From Pseudomonas sp. Tri1 (GTDB lineage Bacteria; Pseudomonadota; Gammaproteobacteria; Pseudomonadales; Pseudomonadaceae), in NCBI RefSeq assembly GCF_017968885.1, contig NZ_CP072913.1, forward strand, positions 2,092,001 to 2,156,000: a stretch of 64,000 nucleotides of DNA. The letters are read 5' to 3'. Positions 8,010-20,116 of this stretch are shown here, in pieces (the stretch's first letter is position 1; each line of letters starts with the position of its first letter). The position numbers and the translations under genes are program-made. The notes beneath the pieces were generated by a model that was not told where the DNA came from, did not search any database, and saw only the letters and a program-made list of their open reading frames with translations.

Positions 8010-10409
8010 CTAAAGTGGAGCCAACTCGGCCTCGGCTTGCGCAGGCGTCACAGTCTTCAACTGCCGCATCTGCTCACACCCCCACAACACCCTCTCCGGT
8101 GTCGCCGGCGCATCGATTTTCGGCTGGTGCTGGTAATCCCCCAGGCTCGCCACGGCGTCCTTGATGGCGCACCACGCAGCGATGCCGAGCATGAACGGCG
8201 GCTCGCCCACGGCCTTGGAATGGAACACCGTGTCTTCGGGGTTCTTGCGGTTTTCCACCAGTTTGACCCGCAGGTCCAGCGGCATGTCGGCCACGGCGGG
8301 GATCTTGTAGCTGGCCGGGCCGCTGGTCATCAGCTTGCCCTTGTCATTCCACACCAGCTCTTCCATGGTCAGCCAACCCATGCCCTGGATGAAGCCACCC
8401 TCGACCTGTCCGATGTCGATGGCCGGGTTCAACGAGGCGCCGACATCGTGAAGGATGTCGGTGCGCAGCATCTTGTATTCACCGGTGAGGGTGTCGACGA
8501 TCACCTCGGCACACGCCGCGCCGAAGGCGTAGTAGTAGAACGGCCGGCCCCGGGCCTGGCTGCGGTCGTAGTAGATTTTCGGAGTCTTGTAGAAACCGGT
8601 GCTCGACAACGAAACCTGGGCGAAATACGCCTGCTGGACCAGCGCCTCGAACGTCAAGATGTGATCGCGCACCCGCACATGGCCGTTGTGAAACTCCACG
8701 TCTTCTTCGCTGACCTTGTAGTGCCGCGCGGCGAATTCCACCAGACGCTGCTTGATGGTTTGCGCGGCATTCTGCGCGGCCTTGCCGTTCAGGTCGGCGC
8801 CACTTGAGGCTGCAGTGGGCGAGGTGTTCGGCACCTTGTCGGTGTTGGTCGCGGTGATCTGCACCCGGTCCATTTCGACCTGGAACACCTCGGCCACCAC
8901 TTGCGCGACCTTGGTGTTCAAGCCCTGGCCCATTTCGGTGCCGCCATGGTTCAGGTGGATGCTGCCGTCGGTGTAGATGTGGATCAAGGCACCTGCCTGG
9001 TTGAGGAAACTGGCAGTGAATGAAATACCGAACTTCACCGGGGTCAGCGCCAGGCCTTTTTTCAGGATCGGGCTGTTGGCGTTGTAGCGGCGGATAGCCT
9101 CGCGACGCTCGGCGTACTGGCTGCTTTGCTCAAGTTCGGCGGTCATTTCCTCGAGCATGTTGTGCTCGACGGTCTGGTAGTAGTGGGTGACGTTGCGCTC
9201 GGTCTTGCCGTAGTAGTTTGCCTTGCGCACCGCCAGCGGATCGAGCCCCAGGTGCCGGGCGATGGCGTCCATCACCTCTTCGATGGCGACCATGCCTTGC
9301 GGCCCGCCGAAACCCCGGTAGGCGGTGTTCGAGGCGGTGTTGGTCTTGCAGCGATGGCCGTTGATGGTCGCATCGCCCAGGTAATAGGCGTTGTCGGCAT
9401 GGAACATGGCCCGGTCGACAATCGAGGCCGAGAGGTCCGGCGAGCAACCGCAGTTGCCAGCCAGTTCCAGGGCGATGCCATGCAGGCGCCCGGTGCTGTC
9501 GAAGCCGACGTCGTATTCGATGTAGAACGGGTGGCGCTTACCGGTCATCAGCATGTCTTCGACGCGGGGCAGGCGCATCTTGGTCGGCTGGCCGGTGAGG
9601 TGGGCGATGACTGCGCACAGGCACGCCGGGCTGGCGGCTTGGGTTTCCTTGCCGCCGAAGCCGCCGCCCATGCGGCGCATATCCACCACGACCTTGTTCA
9701 TCGACACGCCCAGCACTTCGGCCACCAGTTTCTGCACTTCGGTGGGGTTCTGGGTCGAGCAGTAGACGAGCATGCCGCCGTCTTCGGTGGGCATCACTGA
9801 GGATATCTGGGTTTCCAGGTAAAAATGTTCCTGGCCGCCGATGTGCAACGAGCCTTGGATACGGTGCTCGGCACTGGCCAGGGCCGTGGCCGAATCACCC
9901 CGTTGGTGGGTGTGGCTGTCGAGCACGAAATGCCGCTTGCGCAAGGCTTCGACCACGTCGAGCACCGGTTCCAGGTCTTCATATTCGACAATCGCCGCCA
10001 TCGCGGCCTTGCGCGCGGTTTCCAGGTCCTTGGCGGCGACGGCCAGCACCGGTTGGCCGACGAACTGCACGTCATCGATGGCCAGCAGCGGGTCGCCGGG
10101 AAGCAGCGGGCCGATGTCCTTGAGCCCCGGCACGTCCTCATGGGTGATGACGATGCGCACACCTTCGAAGGCGTAGCAGGGCGCGGTGTCGATGCGCAGG
10201 ATCCGGGCGTGGGCGCGGTCCGACAGCCGGGCGTAAACGTGCAGTTGGTTAGGGAATTCCAGGCGATCATCAATGTACTGGGCTTCACCGGACACATGCT
10301 TGGCGGCGCTGTCATGCTTGACGCTGCGGCCCACGCCAGTGGTCAGGTCGCGGGCGAACAGCTCGGCCAGTTCGGCTTGAGTCTTCTCTACGGCGTGATG
10401 GTTAGACAT
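8010..10409 (-). CDS. xdhB: Xanthine dehydrogenase, molybdopterin-binding large subunit
   Basis: 799 residues, the usual size for the bacterial large subunit. The a/b hammerhead domain is at the N terminus (VKHDSAAKHVSGEAQYIDD). Molybdenum-site sequence follows: GGGFGGKETQ, the AYRGFGGPQG region, GTEMGQGLNTK and the C-terminal VGEPPFMLG, whose Glu is the catalytic base. It oxidises hypoxanthine and xanthine to urate, with electrons passing to the small subunit. Its start overlaps the xdhA stop by eight bases, so translation is probably coupled. Confidence 0.97.
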   Translation of the reverse strand: MSNHHAVEKTQAELAELFARDLTTGVGRSVKHDSAAKHVSGEAQYIDDRLEFPNQLHVYARLSDRAHARILRIDTAPCYAFEGVRIVITHEDVPGLKDIGPLLPGDPLLAIDDVQFVGQPVLAVAAKDLETARKAAMAAIVEYEDLEPVLDVVEALRKRHFVLDSHTHQRGDSATALASAEHRIQGSLHIGGQEHFYLETQISSVMPTEDGGMLVYCSTQNPTEVQKLVAEVLGVSMNKVVVDMRRMGGGFGGKETQAASPACLCAVIAHLTGQPTKMRLPRVEDMLMTGKRHPFYIEYDVGFDSTGRLHGIALELAGNCGCSPDLSASIVDRAMFHADNAYYLGDATINGHRCKTNTASNTAYRGFGGPQGMVAIEEVMDAIARHLGLDPLAVRKANYYGKTERNVTHYYQTVEHNMLEEMTAELEQSSQYAERREAIRRYNANSPILKKGLALTPVKFGISFTASFLNQAGALIHIYTDGSIHLNHGGTEMGQGLNTKVAQVVAEVFQVEMDRVQITATNTDKVPNTSPTAASSGADLNGKAAQNAAQTIKQRLVEFAARHYKVSEEDVEFHNGHVRVRDHILTFEALVQQAYFAQVSLSSTGFYKTPKIYYDRSQARGRPFYYYAFGAACAEVIVDTLTGEYKMLRTDILHDVGASLNPAIDIGQVEGGFIQGMGWLTMEELVWNDKGKLMTSGPASYKIPAVADMPLDLRVKLVENRKNPEDTVFHSKAVGEPPFMLGIAAWCAIKDAVASLGDYQHQPKIDAPATPERVLWGCEQMRQLKTVTPAQAEAELAPL

Positions 10410-11856
10410 AAGCGGTCACCCGAGTCTCGATGTGCGGCGTTTGCAGTTCGATGAAGTATTTGCGCAACAGGTTGCGGGCGCTGAGCAGGCGATATTCCTT
10501 GCTGGCGCGGAAGTCCGACAGCGGCGTGAAGTCCTCGGCCAGGGCCGCGCAGGCGCGCTCGACCGTGCTGTCGTTCCACTGCGCGCCGATCAAGGCGGCT
10601 TCACAATGCGTGGCGCGCTTGGGCGTAGCGGCCATGCCGCCGAAGGCCACGCGGGCGTCGCGGACCACGCCGTTGTCGATGCGCAGGTTGAACGCCGCAC
10701 ACACGGCGGAAATATCGTCGTCCAGGCGCTTGGACACCTTGTAGGCGCGGAACGCCTGTTCGGCGCTGGCTCGCGGGACGATGATCTTCTCGATGAATTC
10801 GCTTTCCTGGCGGGCGGTGACCCGGTAGTCGATGAAATAGTCTTCCAGCGCCAGGGTGCGACGGGTCTGGCCCTTGCACAACACGATCTGCGCACCGAGG
10901 GCGATCAGCAGGGGCGGGGAGTCGCCAATTGGCGAGGCGTTGCCGATGTTGCCGCCCAGGGTGCCCTGGTTGCGGATCTGCAGCGAGGCGAAACGCTGCA
11001 GCAGTTCGCCGAAGTCCGGGTACTCGGCTTTCAAGGCCTCGTAGCAATCGGACAGCGCCATGGCGGCGCCGATCTCCAGGCGATCGTCGAAGCGCTCGAT
11101 GCGCTTGAGTTCGGCGACGTTGCCCACGTAGATCATCACCGGCAGGGTGCGGTGGAACTGTGTGACCTCCAGGGCCAGGTCGGTACCGCCGGCCAACAGC
11201 CGTGCTTGAGGATACGCGTCATAGAGATCGGCCAGATCGGCCACGGTCAGCGGCACCAGGCAGCGTTTGTCGCCGCTGTTGAGCTCGCCAGTCTGGGTCG
11301 GGGTGATGGCTTTGAGACGGGCGATGGTCTCGGCCTCGCGGGCGTCGAACTGGTCCGGCTGCTTGCCGCAACAGGCCTGCTGGGCGGCGGCCAGGATCGG
11401 CCGATAGCCGGTGCAGCGGCACAGGTTGCCGGCCAAGGCTTCGTGGGCTTTGTGGGCGTCGGCTTGCTCGCTGTTCTTTTGCAGGGCGAACAACGACATG
11501 ACAAAGCCGGGTGTGCAGAAGCCGCATTGCGAACCGTGGCAATCGACCATCGCCTGCTGGACGCTATGCAGTTGACCTTGGTGCTTGAGGTCTTCGACGC
11601 AGATCAGTTGTTTGCCGTGCAGGGCCGAAACGAAGGTCAGGCACGAATTAAGGCTGCGATAGCGCATGCGCTCGTGGCCGGTTTCGTCCGTGTGCAACTC
11701 GCCCACCACCACGGTGCACGCACCACAGTCACCACTGGCGCAGCCTTCTTTGGTACCGGGTTTGCCGACATGCTCGCGCAGATAATTGAGCACGGTCAGG
11801 TTCGGGTCCAGGGCGTGCTCGCTACGGAGTTCCTGGTTGAGTAAAAACTGGATCAC
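10402..11856 (-). CDS. xdhA: Xanthine dehydrogenase, FeS/FAD small subunit
   Basis: 484 residues with a GTG start at MIQFLLNQELRSEH. Two [2Fe-2S] clusters are visible: the plant-type ferredoxin motif CASGDCGACTVVVGE and the helical motif CGFCTPGF...NLCRCTGYRP. An FAD-binding domain (LLAGGTDLALEVTQ, TLGGNIGNASPIGDSPP) and a CO-dehydrogenase-type C-terminal domain follow. It carries electrons from the Mo centre of XdhB to NAD+. It is the first gene of the xdhAB pair; two copies of a palindromic motif lie 57-93 bases upstream. Confidence 0.97.
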   Translation of the reverse strand: MIQFLLNQELRSEHALDPNLTVLNYLREHVGKPGTKEGCASGDCGACTVVVGELHTDETGHERMRYRSLNSCLTFVSALHGKQLICVEDLKHQGQLHSVQQAMVDCHGSQCGFCTPGFVMSLFALQKNSEQADAHKAHEALAGNLCRCTGYRPILAAAQQACCGKQPDQFDAREAETIARLKAITPTQTGELNSGDKRCLVPLTVADLADLYDAYPQARLLAGGTDLALEVTQFHRTLPVMIYVGNVAELKRIERFDDRLEIGAAMALSDCYEALKAEYPDFGELLQRFASLQIRNQGTLGGNIGNASPIGDSPPLLIALGAQIVLCKGQTRRTLALEDYFIDYRVTARQESEFIEKIIVPRASAEQAFRAYKVSKRLDDDISAVCAAFNLRIDNGVVRDARVAFGGMAATPKRATHCEAALIGAQWNDSTVERACAALAEDFTPLSDFRASKEYRLLSARNLLRKYFIELQTPHIETRVTAYV

Positions 11857-11912
11857 GGAAGGCCTCGCAGACTCATTATTGTTGTATCGACTTGGGCTGA
11901 ATTTATCAGTTC

Positions 11913-11949
11913 TGACTTTTCGGTCAACGATTTTCTGACTTAAGGGTCA
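11913..11949. promoter_or_regulatory. Paired TGACTT-N3-GGTCA operator candidate for xdhAB
   Basis: TGACTTTTCGGTCA (11913-11926) and TGACTTAAGGGTCA (11936-11949) are two copies of the interrupted palindrome TGAC-N6-GTCA. Their starts are 23 bases apart, about two helix turns, directly upstream of xdhA. One of the two GntR regulators nearby is the likely ligand; this is inference. Confidence 0.5.
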
Positions 11950-12036
11950 GGAAAATTCGTTTTGTCGATGAACAATGGGGTTTGGGTATTGGTCCTCGGG
12001 CGATCTCCTACCTCTATCAGTTAAGCGCAAATCCCC

Positions 12037-12126
12037 GTGGGAGTGGGCTTGCTCGCGAAGACGACGCTTCTGTCGGAAATTTCTCGCGCGTGGACCGGCC
12101 TCTTCGCGAGCAAGCCCGCTCGCACA
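12037..12126. repeat. REPIN in the xdhA-gntR divergent region
   Basis: CGTGGGAGTGGGCTTGCTCGCGAAG and the inverted CTTCGCGAGCAAGCCCGCTCGCAC are about 40 bases apart. The arms carry a few mismatches to the consensus, suggesting an older element. The rest of the 393-base gap holds the paired operator and promoter sequence. Confidence 0.75.
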
Positions 12127-12249
12127 AGGTCCGCACCGCTGAAAAAATTGCTTATATCGTGCCAAAACCCGGTGCAGGCCCTGCGCCATGACGTATCGAG
12201 TGCGCTACACTGCGCCGCTTGTGCAGATCGAAGAGTTTGAAGGACAACC

Positions 12250-12909
12250 ATGACGTTCAAGGCCCCGGACAGCCTCGCCGAGCAAATCGCCCATTACCTC
12301 GCCGAGCGCATCATTCGCGGCGAAATGAAACCGGGAGAGCGCATCCAGGAGCAAAAGGTCACGCTGGCGCTCAATGTCAGCCGCGGCTCGGTGCGCGAGG
12401 CCCTGTTGATTCTGGAGCGGCGCCACCTGATCGCCATCCTGCCGCGCCGTGGTGCACACGTCACCGAGCTCAGCGAACATAATGTGCGCAGTCTCTGTGC
12501 GCTGATGAGCGAGCTGTACATCCTGCTGGGTAATGCCGTGGCCCATGGTTGGCAGGATCAGGCCGACATGGCACCGTTCGTGGCCATCCAGCAGCGACTC
12601 AAGGACGCCTTTGCGCGCCAGGACATCCGCACCTTCGTCGATGAAAGCTTCAGCGTGATGCGCGCTGCGTATCCTTTTGCCAACAACCCGTATCTGCAGG
12701 AAACCGTCGAGAACCTGCAACCGGCCATGAGCCGTGCCTATTTCCTCGCCCTGGAACAGCGTAAGGCCGAGATGAGCGAGTTCCTCGACCTGTTCCAGCG
12801 CCTGCTCGTTGCCGTGCTGGCCCGTGATTTGCCGCAGATCCGCATCGTGCTGACGGCCTATGCCCAGCGCAGTTGCGATCTTGTGGTCTCTGCCCTGACG
12901 AAGGCCTGA
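12250..12909 (+). CDS. GntR family regulator (FCD domain) upstream of smc
   Basis: 219 residues. A winged HTH covers residues about 8-72 (EQIAHYLAERIIRGEMKPGE, then VTLALNVSRGSVREALLIL and PRRGAHVTELS). A helical FCD-like C-terminal domain follows. It stands divergent from xdhAB, which makes it the best candidate for binding the TGACTT-N3-GGTCA pair. Its stop is two bases before the GTG of smc, so the regulator and the chromosome-condensation gene are probably translated from one message. The effector is unknown. Confidence 0.9.
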   Translation: MTFKAPDSLAEQIAHYLAERIIRGEMKPGERIQEQKVTLALNVSRGSVREALLILERRHLIAILPRRGAHVTELSEHNVRSLCALMSELYILLGNAVAHGWQDQADMAPFVAIQQRLKDAFARQDIRTFVDESFSVMRAAYPFANNPYLQETVENLQPAMSRAYFLALEQRKAEMSEFLDLFQRLLVAVLARDLPQIRIVLTAYAQRSCDLVVSALTKA

Positions 12910-12911
12910 AC

Positions 12912-15900
12912 GTGCGGCTCAAGTGCATCAAGCTGGCGGGGTTCAAATCCTTCGTCGACCCGACCACGGTGAACTTCCCCAGTAACATGGCGGCGGTGGT
13001 CGGGCCCAATGGTTGCGGCAAGTCGAACATCATCGATGCCGTGCGTTGGGTGATGGGCGAGAGCTCGGCCAAGAACCTGCGCGGCGAGTCGATGACCGAC
13101 GTCATCTTCAACGGCTCCACCAGCCGCAAGCCGGTGAGCCAAGCCAGCATCGAACTGGTGTTCGACAACTCCGATGGCACCCTGGTGGGCGAGTACGCGG
13201 CCTATGCGGAAATCTCCATTCGTCGCAAAGTGACCCGCGACAGCCAGAACAGTTATTTCCTCAACGGTACCAAGTGTCGGCGTCGCGATATCACTGATAT
13301 TTTCCTCGGCACCGGCCTGGGCCCGCGCAGCTACTCGATCATCGAACAGGGCATGATCTCCAAGCTGATCGAGGCCAAGCCCGAGGACCTGCGCAACTTC
13401 ATCGAAGAGGCCGCCGGCATCTCCAAATACAAGGAGCGCCGCCGCGAGACTGAAAACCGTATTCGTCGTACCCACGAAAACCTCGCGCGCCTGACCGACC
13501 TGCGCGAAGAACTCGAGCGCCAGCTGGAACGTCTGCATCGTCAGGCCGAGGCTGCCAAGAAGTATCAGGAATACAAAGGCGAAGAGCGGCAGCTCAAGGC
13601 CCAGCTCTCGGCCCTGCGTTGGCAGGCGTTGAATGAGCAGGTCGGCCAGCGCGAAGCCATCATCGGCAACCAGGAGGTCAGCTTCGAGGCCCTGGTGGCC
13701 GAGCAACGCAACGCCGATGCCGCCATCGAGCGCCTGCGTGACGGTCACCACGACCTGTCCGAACGCTTCAATCTGGTGCAAGGGCGCTTCTATTCGGTGG
13801 GCGGCGACATCGCTCGGGTCGAGCAGAGCATCCAGCACGGCCAGCAACGACTGCGGCAGTTGCAGGATGATTTGAAGGAAGCCGAGCGGGCGCGCCTGGA
13901 AACCGAATCGCACCTGGGCCACGACCGTACCTTGCTGCTGACTCTTGGCGAGGAACTGGACCGGCTCACGCCCGAACAGGAAATCACCAGCGCCGCCGCC
14001 GAAGAGGCTGCCGCCGCCCTGGAAGAGGCCGAGCTGACCATGCATGGTTGGCAAGAGCAGTGGGACAGTTTCAACCTGACCTCGGCCGAGCCGAGGCGTC
14101 AGGCCGAGGTCCAGCAGTCGCGCATCCAGCAGCTGGAAACCAGCATGGAGCGCCTGGCCGACCGTCAGCGCCGCCTGGCCGAAGAGCGTGCCTTGCTCGC
14201 GGCGGATCCGGAAGACGCGGCGATCCTCGATCTGAGCGAACAACTGGCGACCAGCGAAGCTACCCTCGAAGACTTGCAAGCCAGCGAAGACGCCCAGGTC
14301 GAGCGGCTTGAACAACTGCGCCAGGCCTTGCAACTGGCCTTGCAGAACCAACAGCAGGCCCAGGGCGAATTGCAACGGCTCAATGGGCGCCTGGCGTCGC
14401 TGGAGGCCTTGCAGCAAGCCGCGCTGGATCCGGGCACCGGCACCGCCGAATGGTTGCGCGACCAGCACCTGGCCGAACGTCCACGACTGGCCGAAGGTTT
14501 GAAGGTCGATGCCGGTTGGGAGTTGGCGGTGGAAACTGTGCTGGGCGCCGACCTGCAAGCGGTGCTGGTGGATGACTTTGCCGGTTTCGACCTGTCAGGT
14601 TTCACCCAGGGCGATCTGCGTTTGCTCAGCCCGGCTGGCGACGGGGTACGAATTCCCGGCAGTTTGCTGGACAAGGTCGAGGCCCAAGTCGACCTGTCGC
14701 CGTGGTTGGGGCAGGTCAAACCGGTGGAAAGCCTCGAACAGGCCTTGGCCCTGCGCGGGCAATTGGCCGCCGGTGAAAGCCTGATCAGCCGCGACGGGTA
14801 TTGGGTTGGCCGGCATTTCCTGCGGGTGCGCCGGGCCAGCGAAGCCGAGAGCGGCATGCTCGCCCGCGGCCAGGAAATCCAGCGCCTGAGTGCCGAGCGC
14901 GAAGAGCGCGAGGCCAGTGTCGAAGCCCTGGAAACCGAATTGCAGAACCTGCGGGCGCAACAGCGCCAACAGGAGAATGGCCGTGAACACTTGCGTCGGC
15001 TGTTGCAGGACGAAGCGCGCCAGCAAGGCGAGCTCAAGGCGCAGTTGTCGGCCGGCAAGGCCAAGGTCGAACAACTGGCCCTGCGCCGCACCCGCCTCGA
15101 AGAAGAGATCGCCGAGCTGGGTGAGCAGCGGGCGCTGGAACACGAACAGATCGGCGAGGCGCGCCTGCAATTGCAGGAAGCCCTCGATGCCATGGCGCTG
15201 GACACCGAACAGCGCGAGCTGCTGCTGGCCCAACGCGACAGCCTGCGCGAACGCCTGGACCGGGTGCGCCAGGAAGCGCGACAGCACAAGGACCATGCCC
15301 ACCAGTTGGCGGTGCGCCTTGGCTCGCTCAAGGCTCAACACGATTCGACGCGCCAGGCGCTGGAACGGCTGGAAATGCAGTCCGAACGCCTGACTGAAAA
15401 ACGCGAGCAGTTGAGCCTCAATCTGGAGGAGGGTGAAGCGCCACTGGAAGAGCTGCGCCTCAAGCTCGAAGAGTTGCTCGACAAGCGCATGAGTGTCGAT
15501 GAAGAACTCAAGACTGCGCAAATTGCCCTGGAGGACGCCGACCGTGAACTGCGCGACGCTGAGAAGCGCCGTAGCCAGGCCGAGCAGCAATCCCAGCTGA
15601 TCCGCGGCCAGATGGAACAGCAACGCATGGAGTGGCAAGCACTGACCGTGCGCCGCAAAGCCTTGCAGGACCAATTGCTCGAAGATGGCTACGACCTCGA
15701 CGGCGTGCTCGCCACCCTGGTGGCCGGGGCAAACGAGAAGGAAGCCGAGGAGGAACTGGAGCGGATTGCCCAGCGCATTCAGCGCCTGGGGGCAATCAAC
15801 CTGGCGGCCATCGATGAGTACCAGCAGCAGTCCGAGCGCAAGCGCTACCTGGATGCCCAGAACGACGATCTGGTGGAAGCGCTGGAGACCCTGGAAAACG

Positions 15901-16400
15901 TCATTCGCAAGATCGACAAGGAAACCCGTAACCGTTTCAAGGATACCTTTGATCAGATCAACGGCGGTTTGCAGGCACTTTTCCCAAAAGTTTTCGGTGG
16001 CGGCAGCGCCTACTTGGAACTGACGGGCGAAGATTTACTCGATACAGGGGTGACAATCATGGCGCGTCCTCCTGGCAAGAAGAACAGCACCATCCATTTG
16101 CTCTCCGGTGGCGAAAAGGCGCTGACCGCGCTGGCCCTGGTATTTGCCATCTTCAAATTGAACCCGGCGCCATTCTGCATGCTCGACGAAGTCGATGCGC
16201 CGTTGGATGACGCTAACGTAGGTCGTTACGCACGGCTGGTGAAGGAGATGTCCGAAACGGTGCAATTCATCTACATCACCCACAACAAGATCGCCATGGA
16301 AATGGCCGATCAACTGATGGGCGTGACCATGCATGAGCCGGGTTGCTCACGGCTGGTGGCGGTGGATGTGGAGGAAGCCATGGCGATGGTAGATGCCTGA
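12912..16400 (+). CDS. smc: Chromosome segregation protein SMC
   Basis: 1162 residues with a GTG start giving VRLKCIKLAGFKSF, the conserved SMC N terminus; a longer frame inside gntR is not plausible. Walker A is GPNGCGKSN near residue 33. Long coiled coils follow, interrupted by a central hinge at about residues 510-640. The C-terminal head has signature LSGGEKALTALAL and Walker B FCMLDEVDAPLDD. It is the ATPase of the condensin complex that compacts and segregates the chromosome, working with ScpA/ScpB (not in this window). It sits two bases after gntR and 257 bases before zipA. Confidence 0.97.
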   Translation: MRLKCIKLAGFKSFVDPTTVNFPSNMAAVVGPNGCGKSNIIDAVRWVMGESSAKNLRGESMTDVIFNGSTSRKPVSQASIELVFDNSDGTLVGEYAAYAEISIRRKVTRDSQNSYFLNGTKCRRRDITDIFLGTGLGPRSYSIIEQGMISKLIEAKPEDLRNFIEEAAGISKYKERRRETENRIRRTHENLARLTDLREELERQLERLHRQAEAAKKYQEYKGEERQLKAQLSALRWQALNEQVGQREAIIGNQEVSFEALVAEQRNADAAIERLRDGHHDLSERFNLVQGRFYSVGGDIARVEQSIQHGQQRLRQLQDDLKEAERARLETESHLGHDRTLLLTLGEELDRLTPEQEITSAAAEEAAAALEEAELTMHGWQEQWDSFNLTSAEPRRQAEVQQSRIQQLETSMERLADRQRRLAEERALLAADPEDAAILDLSEQLATSEATLEDLQASEDAQVERLEQLRQALQLALQNQQQAQGELQRLNGRLASLEALQQAALDPGTGTAEWLRDQHLAERPRLAEGLKVDAGWELAVETVLGADLQAVLVDDFAGFDLSGFTQGDLRLLSPAGDGVRIPGSLLDKVEAQVDLSPWLGQVKPVESLEQALALRGQLAAGESLISRDGYWVGRHFLRVRRASEAESGMLARGQEIQRLSAEREEREASVEALETELQNLRAQQRQQENGREHLRRLLQDEARQQGELKAQLSAGKAKVEQLALRRTRLEEEIAELGEQRALEHEQIGEARLQLQEALDAMALDTEQRELLLAQRDSLRERLDRVRQEARQHKDHAHQLAVRLGSLKAQHDSTRQALERLEMQSERLTEKREQLSLNLEEGEAPLEELRLKLEELLDKRMSVDEELKTAQIALEDADRELRDAEKRRSQAEQQSQLIRGQMEQQRMEWQALTVRRKALQDQLLEDGYDLDGVLATLVAGANEKEAEEELERIAQRIQRLGAINLAAIDEYQQQSERKRYLDAQNDDLVEALETLENVIRKIDKETRNRFKDTFDQINGGLQALFPKVFGGGSAYLELTGEDLLDTGVTIMARPPGKKNSTIHLLSGGEKALTALALVFAIFKLNPAPFCMLDEVDAPLDDANVGRYARLVKEMSETVQFIYITHNKIAMEMADQLMGVTMHEPGCSRLVAVDVEEAMAMVDA

Positions 16401-16657
16401 CACACGGGTTGTAGGGCATCTACTGGGAGTGCTGTAGGTATTTTTTACCCTTGGGCTTGTTGTTCAATTCACAGATTGGCACGAGCCTATGCGACAGACG
16501 GTGTAAAGTTATCTTTGGTCGTGCTAGTTTAATGTCAATTTTTCGTGTGCGTGGGCAAAACGCCATTCAGAACATAGAGTTGGCGCCACGTTTTAAAGCG
16601 GTTTGCAAATAGCTAAACCCCTTATTTTTCAGCATTTTTATAGAGGCACGGGATTAC

Positions 16658-17503
16658 ATGGAAATCGGTCTGCGCGAGTGGCTGATCGTCATCGGCATCA
16701 TTGTCATTGCCGGTATTCTTTTCGACGGCTGGCGGCGCATGCGCGGCGGCAAGGGCAAACTCAAGTTTCGCCTTGATCGCAGCCTGTCGAACCTGCCGGA
16801 CGACGATGGCAATGCCGAGCTGCTGGGGCCGCCCCGGGTGTTGGACACCCATAAAGAGCCGCAGTTGGACGAGCATGACTTGCCGTCGATGAGCGCGCCT
16901 GCGCGCGAGCCACGGGAGTCGGGTTCCAAGCGCGGCAAGCGCAACAGCGAGCCGTCCCAGGGGGACCTGAACCTCAATCTGGACCTGGATGGTGGCCCGA
17001 GCTTCAGCAGTCGTGACGACGACTTCCCGGACGAGAACAAGACCTCCGGTGCCGACAAAGACCAGGCCCAAGCCGAAGAAGTGCTAGTGATCAGCGTGAT
17101 TTGCCGCGACCCGGCCGGCTTCAAGGGCCCAGCGTTGTTGCAGAACATCCTGGAAAGCGGCCTGCGTTTTGGCGAGATGGACATTTTCCACCGCCACGAA
17201 AGCATGGCCGGCAATGGCGAGGTATTGTTTTCCATGGCCAACGCGGTCAAGCCGGGCGTATTCGACCTGGACGACATCGACCATTTCAGCACGCCAGCGG
17301 TAAGCTTTTTCCTCGGCCTGCCAGGCCCGCGTCATCCCAAGCAGGCCTTCGACGTGATGGTGGCCGCGGCGCGCAAGCTGTCCCAGGAGCTCAATGGCGA
17401 ATTGAAGGATGACCAGCGCAGCGTGCTGACCGCCCAGACCATCGAACACTACCGCCAGCGCATCGTCGAATTCGAACGCCGGGCGTTGACCCAGAAGCGC
17501 TGA
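16658..17503 (+). CDS. zipA: Cell division protein ZipA
   Basis: 281 residues. An N-terminal membrane anchor with little preceding sequence ([17 protein letters not shown]) is followed by a basic patch, a charged, flexible linker (about residues 60-140), and the globular FtsZ-binding domain from about residue 145 ([20 protein letters not shown], ending near the C terminus). ZipA tethers FtsZ protofilaments to the inner membrane at the division site. It follows smc; an AT-richer 257-base gap upstream probably holds its promoter. A hairpin with a T-run stands between zipA and ligA. Confidence 0.95.
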   Translation: MEIGLREWLIVIGIIVIAGILFDGWRRMRGGKGKLKFRLDRSLSNLPDDDGNAELLGPPRVLDTHKEPQLDEHDLPSMSAPAREPRESGSKRGKRNSEPSQGDLNLNLDLDGGPSFSSRDDDFPDENKTSGADKDQAQAEEVLVISVICRDPAGFKGPALLQNILESGLRFGEMDIFHRHESMAGNGEVLFSMANAVKPGVFDLDDIDHFSTPAVSFFLGLPGPRHPKQAFDVMVAAARKLSQELNGELKDDQRSVLTAQTIEHYRQRIVEFERRALTQKR

Positions 17504-17536
17504 AGTCGGCAGCGCTTTTGTGGCGCAGGGGCTTTT

Positions 17537-17567
17537 TGTGACGAGGGGATTTATCCCCTCGCCACAG
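17537..17567. repeat. Palindrome of the GAGGGGATTTATCCCCTC family
   Basis: GAGGGGAT-TT-ATCCCCTC is a perfect palindrome between zipA and ligA. It is a different family from the GTGGGAGC REPs. The same core, as an inverted doublet, occurs at 62820-62914. Confidence 0.7.
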
Positions 17568-17619
17568 GTTCTGCATTCGGCCGGTATAGGCTCGACATTG
17601 CCAATGTTTTGAGAAGATT

Positions 17620-20018
<2,399 letters not shown>

Positions 20019-20116
20019 TCGGGAGCGCTCCCGCGCCTATCCGGCGCTATGACGCAAAGCGTGGGAACGATCATGCACCAGGGGGATCTAGTGCTTCAGG
20101 CTCCAGGGAGATCGCC

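Noticed and set aside
10432-11844. 470-codon open frame on the plus strand opposite xdhA
   Set aside because: It is the antisense shadow of a GC-rich gene with clear ferredoxin and FAD motifs; no ribosome site or family pattern in the plus-strand product.
12858-14558. 566-codon minus-strand frame opposite smc
   Set aside because: Leu/Gln-rich product typical of antisense to coiled-coil sequence; smc is unmistakable.
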